NCBI GenBank assembly: GCA_037893225.1
Contig: JAZGUH010000331.1
Coordinates: 1,488,001 to 1,552,000 of the forward strand
DNA: 64,000 bases
Reading direction: 5' to 3'
Origin: Hippasteria phrygiana
Lineage: Eukaryota; Echinodermata; Asteroidea; Valvatida; Goniasteridae
Position 1 is the first letter of the stretch. Each line of letters starts with the position of its first letter. The notes beneath the pieces were generated by a model that ran no database searches, was not told the origin of the DNA, and was given only the letters and a program-made list of their open reading frames with translations. The translations under genes and the position numbers were made by a program. Below, piece by piece: positions 1 to 12,700 of this stretch.

Positions 1-366
1 ATTTAAATCATTGCAACATTATGTTAAAGCTAAAGTTTGACCTACTACTTGTCATCAGACCCAGATCGGGACTCGACTACAGCCCTGCTAAAGAGGAATG
101 TTCCCTAAGACCAGTTTTTGAGTAATCAAACTAATCATTGGTTGAAGTAAAACAAACCTGGTTGAATACATTTTTAGATTTTTCAGTATAATTAAATCTC
201 CCGGGGCAATTTTGGTTTGGAAAAAAGACAGATAAGGCATGCAACTTGAAATTAACAAAAAACTGACTTTTGTACTTTTCCCAATTTTCCATGACTTTTC
301 CGTGACTTTCCAGGACAACTTTTTTCCCAGGATTTTCCAGGATTTTCCATGACCGTGGGAACCCTG
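1..366. mobile_element. Probable end of a CAGGGTTCCC hAT-type repeat
   Basis: Read on the minus strand, the sequence starts CAGGGTTCCCACGGTCATGG at 366 and continues with GGAAAATCC / GGAAAAGTCA iterations down to about 270. This pattern is typical of widespread animal hAT MITEs (recalled). The other end is not clear. Nothing else is seen in this stretch, and 370-1190 shows no recognisable element or exon. Confidence 0.4.
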
Positions 367-1198
367 CAGGAAGTGTCCTCAACCTGTCAAAATCCAACAC
401 TGTGCAACATCATAGCTCCATGTGAAGTAATGGTACCAAGGCGCTACCAGTCATGTATCCATCAAAATTCCACACACAGCCATGTAACTTGAAATTAACA
501 AAAAACTAGGAAATTCCAATCTTTACAAGACTTTGTACAGTGTTTTTCAATTTTCAATGACATAAGTGTGAAGTGAAAAACGAGGAAATCAGCTGATCCG
601 AGGAAATGTTGCATGCCTGCAGATAGTTGAAAAAGTTGGCGTTTTTATTGTGACGTTAGAGGCACATGCAATGCGTGATTTTTTTTCAAAGCTGTTTTTT
701 AAAAAACATGTTCTCTGCACGGTGGCAGTACATGTAGGCGTTCACGTCATATTTTCAAATTGGAATAAGGTACAGGGATAGTTCAGTATCATCACAAAGC
801 CCAATAGTTTTTCTTTATTCTGGCATTATAATCTCAAATAACAATGGCTGAAAGTAATTTCACAAGGTTGTGTCACGGCAAGGTTCCTTTGAAGTTTCTC
901 AAACTACTGTGCAAATCCAATTTGTTTCAGGGATTTTTTGCTTGAGTAAAGTACTAGACAATACTTGCAGGTGTTTATGTGCCCAAAATCACATACATAC
1001 ATGTACATGTACATGTCATGTATGGACGTTATTTATAGGTTATATTTAAATGTCATTCAATAAGTTTTCAAAGCCTCTCTTAGCCATAAATAAAAGCCTC
1101 TTATTACCGTAAATACCCTTTTTGACCATGCTGTGTAGTATTTGTGTACTCTCTCGGTGTCAACAAGAACACTGTACAGGTACTTGAGATTCACACAA

Positions 1199-1300
1199 GG
1201 GCTCGGACCCCAAGGGCTCGGACCCCAAGGGCTCGGACCCCAAGGGCTCGGACCCCAAGGGCTCGGACCCCAAGGGCTCGGACCCCAAGGGCTCGGACCA
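1199..1300. repeat. 15-bp tandem repeat, 7 copies
   Basis: The unit GGGCTCGGACCCCAA is repeated seven times almost without change; the last copy ends GGACCAA. Both strands stay open in more than one frame only because the period is a multiple of three. The flanking 1300-1800 bases show no recognised gene. Confidence 0.95.
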
Positions 1301-1801
1301 AATATGTGGACAATAATGCATTTTTGAGTTTGAATAAGTGGCAGCATAAAACAAAATAAATAAAATACATGTACCAAATCTTAAAAACATACTAAATGTA
1401 GGAATTGTCTGTGTTGTTCAGTTTTTGAAATTTGCCAAAATAAATCAACAAAACAGGACAAGAACCAAATTCCAATGAATTTGGAAGGGTAGCTTTTCAA
1501 TATCCTAAATTCAATTATTTCTCCATGATTTAATGTAGTAATGACTGACCGACCATGCTGGACACCATGGAGAAACTCTGATGCACAGTGGTGTTCTGCG
1601 CCGAAAGGAGTGTACCAGTAGTTGGCAGAGACAACACCATCACACAAAGCAATTTTATTGTTGGACAAAAGCGAATGATGTAATTAGGCAAAGCAACCCT
1701 CAACAAAATCTGGGATTTTAGGTGTCAGACTGCTCTTTTGCATTATGCTTTGATTCAAATAAGACATATTTTGTTAAAAGGCGAGTTTCTGGATCTGTTA
1801 A

Positions 1802-2013
1802 CCCCTTCGGCACGGTATTTTACGGGAGACGTCGGGGTGTTGCAGCGGTTCTGGCAGCCAAATCGAACCACTACAATGTGTTTGTGCAGTCAAGCATGAC
1901 ATAAACAATAATCCAACAATGGATTGAAACTGCACAAACGGCGGCCAATGGCGTCATCCGGCCTGGTGGCACTTTTTTTTTTACGCCATATGGCGTCATC
2001 CGTACGCAAGGGG
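1802..2013. mobile_element. TTAA-flanked MITE (piggyBac-like), copy 1
   Basis: A 212-bp element beginning CCCCTTCGGCACGG and ending CCGTACGCAAGGGG, with TTAA at both borders (1798-1801 and 2014-2017). A second copy is at 8941-9110. The TTAA duplication is the hallmark of piggyBac-type insertion; no transposase is present. Confidence 0.8.
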
Positions 2014-2017
2014 TTAA

Positions 2018-3473
2018 AGGTAGTATATAACATTTACAAACATCAAAAAACAAAACTACTGAATCATTATGAAATTCCATACTAGACTAAGTAAATAGCA
2101 GTCTCAAGCATCCTGTGAAATCATGGCACCTGGTGTGCTGTCGTTTTCAAGAAAAGTGGAAATTTATATCGTTTTCAAACAATTGTTGGCCGACAATTGG
2201 AAATTGGAAATAGTCTAGTTCCCCGACCTGATAATTCCCTGACGTCTAAGGCTGTTCGATATCCATTTATTTTGATACCGAAATATCGGCAGAAAAATAT
2301 CGCGATATTCGATATTATCGTGATGACGTCACTTTTTCATTACCGGAAGAACGGAGGAATAAAAAAACTACATGACGGAAGTCACCACGGCATCATGAGA
2401 TCGGGGCCACCGGGATTGAGGGAGCGGCAGGATAGAACGGGGGGCCGGTTTGACAAGGCTTCCCTTCGTTCGTTGAGTATTTGGAGTTTTACGACATTTA
2501 CCTTCAGTTGGCTACTTTATGGCACTCCAGAAAGACTAGCGTTTGTTTCTATTTCAGCATTGTTGATTAGTAACACAGATGATAATACCATGGACGATCA
2601 CATGCGAGCTGTCAACAAACAATCGTGTCGTATATTTTGTGAAGACGACATGACATTGCACAATGTACAATGGTGCGCGGCACGTGTTTTAATCTTTTCT
2701 CAAGACGCAGTTCGCTACACGTATAAACTACACATACGTGTGCCTTGTACACTGGGGAAAGACGATGGCATTCAGTGCGGTTGCTTGCACTTGACCAAGG
2801 CTAGCAACAAAGCAACGCGCAGATGCGCTACAGGGGTTGACCATATTGCAAACAATTGCCATACCCCTCGATCTCAGTATGAGTTCGCAAGCGTGTGGGT
2901 ACGTACGTACATTGTACACTGGGAATAAGACGTTGTTTGCACTTGCCAACGTACGGCGCGGAGGGTAAATCGCGCGGAGCGGAGATGTCATGTCGGGGTT
3001 TAGAAAACGTTTAGTGCATGTATGTATTTTGTTATTCCTCCATGGTACATCATGATATATTATATACTATTCTACCTTCCAAAAATTGGAAATAACTGGA
3101 ATTTCAAGCAAAGTAAACTGGACAAATCCACACGTAATGCGGCCAAAAGGAACATAGGACCTATATCGCGATATTCTTCGGTAAATCGAATTCGCCGATA
3201 TTCCGGTTATTTTTAAAGGGGCCGATACGGTTTTCGATATGAAAAAAATATCGAAATATCGGGAAATATCGTCATATCGAACAGGCTTACTGACGTCTAT
3301 AAATTGCTTTGTTTTGTCTAAGGTATGGTCAGGGAACCAGACTACTAGAACATAATTTGTTTCTGTTTTCCCAGCAGATCTATGCACACAGAATTTGCTA
3401 GCACGCTATAAAATACTAACCCCCAAATCCATTTATTCCTGAAAATTACAGCAAAGGCAAATGATGTATACTA
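2018..3473 (-). mobile_element. AGGTAGTATA-type TTAA element, copy A, split by a hAT insertion
   Basis: The left end AGGTAGTATA follows the TTAA at 2014-2017. The inner sequence matches, in reverse, the copies at 22872 and 28001 (for example AGTTCCCCGACCTGATAATT). It is interrupted at 2247-3297 by a hAT element and resumes at about 3298, ending near GATGTATACTAC at 3473. The right TTAA is lost. Confidence 0.75.
2247..3289 (+). mobile_element. hAT-type element, 'TAAGGCTGTTCGATAT' family copy 1
   Basis: 1043 bp. It starts TAAGGCTGTTCGATAT and ends ATATCGAACAGGCTTA. The perfect 8-bp TSD CTGACGTC (2239-2246, 3290-3297) supports hAT. Subterminal regions are full of ATATCG motifs. No transposase domain is visible; the longest ORF inside is not recognisable. 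A longer copy is at 31530. Confidence 0.88.
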
Positions 3474-3586
3474 CACGTACAGCTTGTAACAAAGTGGCAA
3501 AAAGTATCAAACACACTATCAGATATTCACCAGCTGCCACAAACGAGAAAGCGACAAGCTGCAGCATAGTATATGCCACTACTCAC

Positions 3587-3785
3587 CAATATTTCTATCC
3601 TCTTTCTGAAAGACACACTTCCTGAGCTCCAGGAAGAGAGACACCACACATGGAGCTGCCAGAGGGGATGCCAGAAGGGACAGCAGACCTTGCACCAGGG
3701 TGGGGACATGACGACACATTGCTGTTGGATTTCCCCTGATGCTAGCTTGAAGCAGATTGGTTGTTCTGATTAATTCTTGATCCAG
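3587..3785 (-). CDS. GCN1: GCN1 exon 20 (last in window)
   Basis: 199 nt, phase 0 to 1; acceptor TTCTTGAAG|CTGGAT after a long T-rich tract, donor ATATTG|GTGAGT. It encodes TLVQGLLSLLASPLAAP, matching VLVDSFLPLLQSPLAAPRIK of GCN1, the start of the central HEAT array. I found no further GCN1 exon between here and position 1, so exon 21 is probably off the left edge. Confidence 0.95.
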
Positions 3786-6700
3786 CTTCAAGAAAAAAAA
3801 ATCAAGATTCGCCATCATTCTTTTGCCAATCAAATATTCTCATGATCTGAATAATGTGATGAAAGTGTGATACTATTTTAAACTTCCTCATTTCAAACTC
3901 ACAGCATGGAGATTTACTTTGGACTACGCAGCACACTTTTATTCCTTCTCTCTAATACTTTTTTTCTGTACCCAACATAAAAAAGGGAAAAGCACCCTTT
4001 TTACTCAAGATGACACAGTCTTGTCAAGTTTTGTTTTGCAATGGTGGTTTATCATACACATACTTATGCCGATTTGATCAGAAAGATTATAGTTTTCCTT
4101 CTACCTCCTTGGTCATATTGGACAACTTCCAAATTTGCAAACTGGCCAATTTTAACCTAATGGATACATTCCCTTTCGGAGTTAACCTGCCCTATGAATA
4201 ACCCCACAAATGTTCAATGTACCAATGGATTTGCTTTTACGACAACAAAAAATGATTGTTTCAACTTTATACCTTAGGTACAGTACATTGCAATTGAAAG
4301 TTAACCTCAAAATGGGAAAATCTTTTCACACTTTTTCTCATCCCAGGGAATTCATTTTCATTTCACAAAATGTGAAAATATTTTTCCAAAATGGGAAAAT
4401 ATTTTCCCACCTTTTCACAAATTGGGAAAATATTTTTACGCTCTTTTCACAAAAGTGGAAAACATTTTCATGCTCTTTTCACAAAATGGGAAAACATTTT
4501 CACACTTTTTTCACATTTTGTGAAATGGGAAAATAATGTGTAAATGTACATGTGCATGTATGTAAATATACAATTTGTTCTCGATGCTTTCACAAGACAC
4601 GTTAAACAATGTTCATCTCTTAATATGGAAAGCAGAGGATCATAAATCTCAAACAGAAGTATAATCTTTCATTTGCTGAAATTTGAAGGAGAGTGCTAAC
4701 GTTAGAGGAAGACAGCATAAAATTTTCAAGGCAGACCATTTGAACACGAATGCGTTTTCTTTACTATATACCTCATACATATTCACAAACAATTTCGTCC
4801 CTATCAAGATCGCATAAGCATCAAGATTTTCTTCTTCAAAACGTTGAACCTGTAGCGCAGTGTGGCCCCATCTTTACGCGTACGGATGGTGTATCAGGCC
4901 CCAGGCCCGGCGGTGACGATCATCCTGATCGCGGTGGCATAGTACGGGTGGTACATGGTCAACGTGACCGCACGTTGTGGCCCCATCTTTACGCGAACGG
5001 ACGGTGCATCAGGCCCGGCGGTGGCGATCGTCCCAATCGTGGTGGCATAGTATGGGCGGTACACGGTCACAATCACCGCACGTCGATTTAACACGCCATT
5101 GCTAAACCGTGTACAAATGTATAATGGGTTTATAAAGATGATTTTTTTTTTATTAATGACAAAATTCTATTGCAAAAATCAATTCGAATCATGTAAAAAA
5201 ATAGGTGTAATTTTTATATAACATATATGATTTAAATGTTCGAAATACATCGACATTTTAAAAAAGAAGCTTTTTATGGAGTTCTAGTTTTTGTAATCAA
5301 TGGACGAGGATGTATTTCTTGTTACACAAACGCGCGTACACTAGCCCAATGAAGAAATGTTGATGGTGTCGTATGTGGAGATGTATGTTGGTTACATGAC
5401 TAACCTAGAGTATATTGCAAAATCATATTAAAATTTGAGGATTTGATTATGATAATGCCCGAGTTGACTCGGGTACGAGTTGACCCATTACCGACAAATT
5501 CTAATCGCCCGAGATGGGACAACCAAAATCAGGCGTCCCGCGGGCTACCATTTCTTTCCCGTGGCCAAGTCCGATTTTTTCAAAATCGGGCTGATATGAA
5601 CATGGAGGAAGGAATATGAAATGCATAATAAATTGATATACTGTTTCTCATTTTGTCCAAAACTAATGCGAAAACCAAAAGTCCGTAGAACTCCAAGGTC
5701 GAGGATACATGCACACATGATTAGGCCTGGCCGGCAGCACGGCCCAGCATGACGTACAACGATTCGATTTACACATTGCGCGAGGCACTGTGGAAGCAGC
5801 GTATTCGTTGAAGTCTATGAATGCAGCGGGCCACCGGCTAACTAAATTCTCACTATGTTCTCACTACGTTCCATAGACATGTTCTAGTCCGTGATGAACT
5901 AGTGTATTTTTTTGTGTGTGGACGGTGCTTGAATCGAATATGTAGAACGAAATATGGTAAATTAAAGACTAAATGTGAAGTCTATTGGCAAACAGTTGTT
6001 TACGTATTCGGCAAGAACGAACACATGCTATAGAAAAGTATTCCTGTCAAACTAGGTAAGAAATAGATTTTTGTAGTTGAAATTTTCTCCCCAAAATCAC
6101 GAGAGCTGCACGGTAGTGATTTTTGTTCAACAATGTTGAAAAAATTATCGCTCTTGTATTTTTTTTGGGGAGCCATTTTGGAGCTTTCTGGAGCGGAATT
6201 TCGCTGACATGATGTTCTATCTGCATGCGGACGGCCGGCTAAAACATACAGCAAGGCACGCGGTGGGCCTCCCCCCTAACGCACGCTGACGTGACTCGGA
6301 CAAGTTTGCACATTTCTTCGCAAGTTTTTTGCACCATTTTCGCAAGTTTTTCGCACCATTTTCGCAAATTGATTTTCACACAGAGTTCGCAACATTTTCG
6401 CACCTGATTCGCTGCAAAATCGTGGGGGAGAAAGTTGTGTGCGAAATGCGAATGCGAATTCTTTTCGCAAATTTTCCCATTTCAATTTGTAGAGTTTTAA
6501 TTGCAACGTACTGGTACCAGTTGTCATTATCGTACCAGTTGTCATTATCATACCAGTTTATCATACCAGTTCTTATGATCATACCTGTTTAAGACGGTTC
6601 CTGATTGCTGATTCTTTGGCCAATTCAGCATCTTTGGCTTCCTGCTGCTTCTTGCTCAGTTTGACTTCTATATTTATCCCCTTGGCTTTCTTCTTCGCTT

Positions 6701-9700
6701 CAATTTCCTTTCAGGAAATAAGGCAAACATGCTCTATTTCAATATACATGTAGGAGTTCACTAAACTTACATGTATAATTTATGGGTTGTTAGTTTGATA
6801 TTGTTGGCATTTGTGAAATGCCATGTACCAGTACTTTTGGAAACTGTTTGGATTTTTGGTATCAAAATGCCTTTAACATACATGGAGCTACTACAATTAG
6901 CTTATAAAGGTGACTGACCTTTTTCAGTTCCATTTCCATAACTTGATCTTTGTAGGAGTATGCCTTATTCTCTCTCTTCAAATTAGCAGTACTAGGAGCA
7001 CCACTACCAATCCTGCGTAGACACAATGGGTTAATAATTGAATGGCATCATTCTAAATTAGTCTGGTGTCACTACAATGGTAAATGTGATCCAGACCCAT
7101 CAAAATCAGAAATAAGCTGGAAGATTAAATATTGAAATGAAAAAAATAAACATTCAAAAGCTTTCTATTGATTTTCCTCATTTATACAGTGCACAGACGC
7201 ATAAGGGTCATTCCATAAATTTGGGGTCCAAAAGTGTGAGATTTTGTTGGTGTCCCTGTTACACCTGACTTGTGTAATTTCCATCAAGTATCATTAAAAT
7301 TGACTTACACTAGTTTTTACTTGTTTGGCAGGTACTTTGCTTTACACAATCAGTCTTGGAGATAGAAGGCATTAAAGAATATGTCTGGAATTGCAAAATC
7401 TTTTTCATGTCACTAGGGACACCAAAAATGTCACACTTTTGGACCCCAAATTTATAGAATGACCCAGAACCATTTGACTCCAATATCTACAATCTATCCT
7501 AATCAACACTTTGTGCCTTCAGAACCAGAAGCATTCAATGCCTACGCACACCATCCTCCGCATCCATACTGACTTCCCAATTCAAACTCATATTAAAATT
7601 AAAAATGCAGCAACTTTATGAGGATCTATTCGGTCATACATACTTCTCAATGATGGCTTTGTTGTACAGTTCTTCCTCTGGTGTTTTCATGATAGCATGT
7701 TCCTCCTCAGTTACAGTTGCTAGGTCAGAGTTTCCTAGGCAACCCATGGCATGATTGACAAGTGTTGGTAAGATCTGTTTGGGGGCTAGTCTAACAATAG
7801 TTTCTGTAGCATTAGACGCTGTCTGCAAATGAGAGCAATTAACATGGAGACTGACATATATGCTGGAACACAACCTTTGAAATTTCTCATTTATAAAATA
7901 CGGCTTTGAATATAAATTGAAACAAGAGGAACTGACATGACCAGTTTGGGCCAATACATTAGTGCAGCACACAACACTTCACAGAGCGGAATCATAAAAG
8001 GTTAAACCATTCTACTCAGTTTCACATTACACAACTGACAGGATTGTTTGAATTCATCTAGTTTAAAAGTTTTCAAAGTGAACAAAGAAAACTGGCAGGA
8101 GCGGGATTCGAACCTGCGACCTCCGGAATACCGTACTGGCACTCTACCAACTCAGCTATCTTGCCCTATGTTGGCGGTCTCCCAAACTGTCAGTATCTTT
8201 GTTCGGGTGGGCGCTTTGTTTAAAAATTGCAATTAAAATTAAATAATGTGACCCGATGTAAGCATCATATTCTATTGCACAGACGTGGTTCCTAGTATGA
8301 ACACACTGCATTGTTTGTACAATGTATGTAACCTGTGTGCAAGCAAACAAAGCGATGTTTTTATACATACGTGTAACTGTCCAATAAATCTATGCACCTT
8401 ATTCATGACAACAAGGCTACATGTACCTAAGCAACTTGTAGTGATGATAAAGTACATGCTGAGTAGTTTCACATCATAAATGAACTGTGTTGTGCATCAG
8501 TGGATAGTGAATAAGGCAATGGGTTTCAAATACATGTCTGTTGCATTCCTCTTCCAACAAATCAATAAATATAAAAGTGACATTGCCCCTACAAACATGA
8601 CAAGGTAAAGCAGATATACCTTTACAATACTGGATCATGCACCCATGCTTGGAATATGTGTATATTCACTTCATGTGAAACTACTAAAATGCACATGTTT
8701 GTGCATTTTTTTGCATGTGAATGGACACCCATACTGAAGAAAATTGAAGAAAAGTGAAGTAACATGACTATCTCATGAATAAGGCCAATATGAGTAGAAC
8801 CATGACAACACTGCCATATCACATCAAATCTAATTCAATGCATAAAGAAATAAAAACCATCCGTTGTGTACGTCGATTGTTGAGGGCATTGTGTGGCCTT
8901 GCAATGCGAGTTAAGTTGATGGTCTGTGTGAGTTGGTAAACCCCTTGAGCACGGTATTTTACGAGAGACGTCATGGTGTTTGTGCAGTCAAGCGTAACAT
9001 ACATAATAATCTAACAATGGATTGAAACTGCACAAACAGCGGCCAATGGCGTCATCCGGCCTGGTGGCACTGTTTTTTTGCGCCATATGGCGTCTTCCGT
9101 ACGCAAAGGGTTAACACAGGATGAAGTCAAATCTCGCATTGTACCAATTTCTGATTGAATGTGCACAAAACCAATTTCAGCCAGTGCATACCTCTTTCAT
9201 GCTTGCCTGACCCGTCAGTAATGCTGTGAAGACATCCTGTAGGTTATCAGTCACTATCTGGACTGGGTCTATCTTCAGATGGTGTAATATTGCAGACCAC
9301 AGGTTGGGTTTGGCACGTACTATCAATGATAGATCAGACATGGGGTTAGTTCCATAAGACCAGTATTAGCAGAAATCTAGTACGAGTGACATCAAAACAG
9401 ATTCATTTCTAAAGCATTTACTTCATTTACTTCTATGATCTGGCATCCAGTATTTCTTCCATGACACCATACAGCTTTCTCCCACAAGTCATGCTATGTA
9501 AGATGCACTTGTCTTCTATAGAAAGTCCAAACTCTAACTAAAATCAGACTCGACACCTAAATCTGCAAGTAAAATGCTCAAAAACTTACCTTTGCAATGT
9601 GCAAATTTTGTAGAATTTCTTGAGGTGAAAGGTAAGTGAATTTGACCTGAAACTTTGCAAGACATTTTTGGGAGTCTTTCAGCAGATAACAGTCTCAGTG

Positions 9701-12700
9701 TGGTAGAATATGCACAATATACACAAGTTGGTATCAAAAGCATGTTATGATCTTAATTGCAATGCATTCAAATGGGTGTTGACTAATTTTCAACCTCATA
9801 TTGTCCTAAATAAGGAGAATACATCTTCATATGCAAGATTTTTATAGTGCACCCTAATACACTGATGTACACAGGAGATGCTTGCTTTAATACCAATAAC
9901 ATTTATGTTAACGTTACAGTAGTGTAACAGCAGTGAAACTGCTGTAATCCATGGGTTTATCCGAGTAAACACCAATGCATGGTTTCATGTACATGTAGGA
10001 TTAATACTCCGCTTGTCCACTACTAACTCTAAAAAGCTACATGTCCACTCCCAGTCAGTGCAATGTGATAAAAATGGGACAGGTAGACATTACATCGCTG
10101 TCGACAAGTCAACTTTGAGGATTTACATCCTTACTTAGTATGATGTACACAGGGTGTGCTCCTATAAACCCTAACAGCCCAAGCCTTTTTACTAGAATCC
10201 TTCCCTAACCACACAAACTCCAACACTGTGTAGTAAACCAATGGCACATTATTTGTACTTAGACAAAATCAGGGCATCAAGTCCCATGCAAAGTGATGGT
10301 GCCAAGGCTCTACAGTACCCAATCACACAAAATTCAACACAACGGGGTGTTTGATTTTGGCAGGTTAGGGATGGTTAGGGTTAATGTATTAGACTTACCA
10401 AGCCTAGGCTGATGTACATCCAGTAATGCATCCAATACTAACTGGCTAGCCTCATCCTTAGACAAGCAGGACCCGACAGTCACAATAAGTGACTGGATAG
10501 AGGAGGCAAGCATCATTGCTGATACACCCTGGCTACCTTCTGCATTAAGGGCCTCTCCATTCATAACATCAGCTTGGTTGGGGTCGATCACCTTACATGG
10601 ACAAAAACAAAGAGTAACTATTAACTGTAATCATGATTTATGAGGACATTCATAAAAAGGATTGTCTCAGCAAGTGCCCAATTTGTGGAGCTGGGAATGT
10701 TGGTATGCTATCCGATTAGGGAATACTAACAACCTGAAAATAAAGATTTGTTTTCTCTCAGGTTCTTCCGATGCATTCTGGAGCTATGGGTCCCATGTAC
10801 TGGATCAGTACACATACAAGTAACAAGTAACATACTTCAACAGATTGAAGACGTCAGATATGATTTACGTTGAGATATAAACTCAGACTTTTATAGGAAT
10901 ACGGACATGCAGAAATGTGAACATGCAGGAAAAGATGCTTGAAAAAAGGTAAAATATGTTTGCCCGTTAATGAAAATGAATGCCTGATCAACCCCTTACT
11001 GCTGGTCCAGACGAAATTAAATGAACAATAGGACACTTCTAATTTGAATGCATCTTTTACAGGGACGAGTGAAGCTAAAAGACGACAGAATGCTCAGATA
11101 GTGAATTTGAATTTGAATTATTATTTTTGATTGTCGAATGACGAACTGCGTGATCGTTCAATTTTAATCTAAATTAAATGAGCCAGGCGTTAAAATGAAT
11201 GTAAACATGGTGAAATTGGCCAGGAATACCTATTGTAAACTGTCCTTTTTACATCAAGAAAAACGTTGTAATATTCCTGGTTCCTGACATATTAACAATT
11301 TATTTACAATATGTCCAACCAACCGTGAAATATGCTTCACCTTCTTGGTTCTGTGGTTGGACCAAAATTCAGCCACTGGCTCCAAGGTTCTTTAAATATG
11401 AAATAAACCATTAATACAAATATATTCTTGTACTTGTGTAAATATTTTGTATGTGTGTAAATATTCATTTTTAATTAAAGATGTACAAATGTATGCACCC
11501 AAATGGAAACCAGTTTTAAACTGTTTGGGCACACCCTGGGTAACAAAATAAATGAAATAAATGAAAACGAAAGAAGATTTGTCAGGATTTTGCTCCAATT
11601 AAGGGGAAAATGGACAAATAAAGTCGCAGAAATGATAATTGATGAATGAGAAAAATGTATGCACACAGATCAATGTATTTTAAGGAAAGATTTCAGCGGA
11701 TTGCGATGGATTGTAATACGGTGGGGATTCTCCTGAATGTTAACAGTGTGTACGGTGCCCATGTGCGATACATTACAAACGTACAATACTGGTACCTGCA
11801 CTATAAGTACATGTGTACATGATTTTTACGTAAAATGCACCACAGGTGAGACAAGTTGGCTTTAAAACTCAAACAACTTGTGTGATATTCGACACATTCG
11901 AAGATCGCACATGCAGTAGATTAAGCCCAAAGTGATGAACGTGTGTGTTTATTATCCTTTATTGCTTCCTTAATAAGGCGCTTCGTTTAATCACGGAATT
12001 TGACATTCACAAGTAAAATAAATCGATATATCAATTTTCATAGATATTAAGTAGTCGATATATTGATGGAGCCTTGTGCACCCAGGCGTGCCTTTACCCA
12101 CACTGATCACCAGTCAACATCACTTAATCCTACACAAACAGGGCACGGAACTGTTTAAAGACCAACTAAAACGGCAATTCTTTTTTTGACTTTTTGAAGT
12201 TTTTGGACTTATCTGATAGTTTATGCCTCCCCAAAACTAATGTAACAAAGTTTCATTATTCTGAAAAAAAAAAAATGTTTTTGAGCCTTTTCCTTCTGAG
12301 CCACTTTGATTCGATTCAGATAAGGCCGAGGTTAACTGCGTGCCGTATCGCGCGAGTGATGACGTATACGTGTAGAAACATATGACGTCACTGTATTATA
12401 CGACAATGTTTTACGTAGAGTCTGTATGTATTCTTTTTGTCTAAGGCTAGTATTACTTGCTGTGCTTTTTGCACATGATTCCGGTGTAACACTACGGTAA
12501 ACATATTTTAAAGTGTTGACATCTTTGTGAGACACATTTAGAATTGGGGTTGTAGGCTTGTTCTTGCTGAAAAGCTAGTTATGAGTCATACTTTCCTTTG
12601 TTTGCAGTCGGCTTTTATTGGGACCTGCGCAGTGAGTTGTGTGTGAGCTGATGCTATACTCTAGTCTGGCGACTTTGCTAATGCAGCCCTAAGGACCCGC

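Noticed and set aside
1142..1377. CRISPR-like direct repeats
   Set aside because: The seven units are contiguous 15-bp copies with no spacers, in a eukaryotic intergenic or intronic setting. It is a minisatellite.
2197..2928. 243-codon ORF, the longest in the window
   Set aside because: It crosses the boundary of a hAT element into an older TTAA element, has no recognised domain, and its sister copy at 31530 does not keep the frame open.
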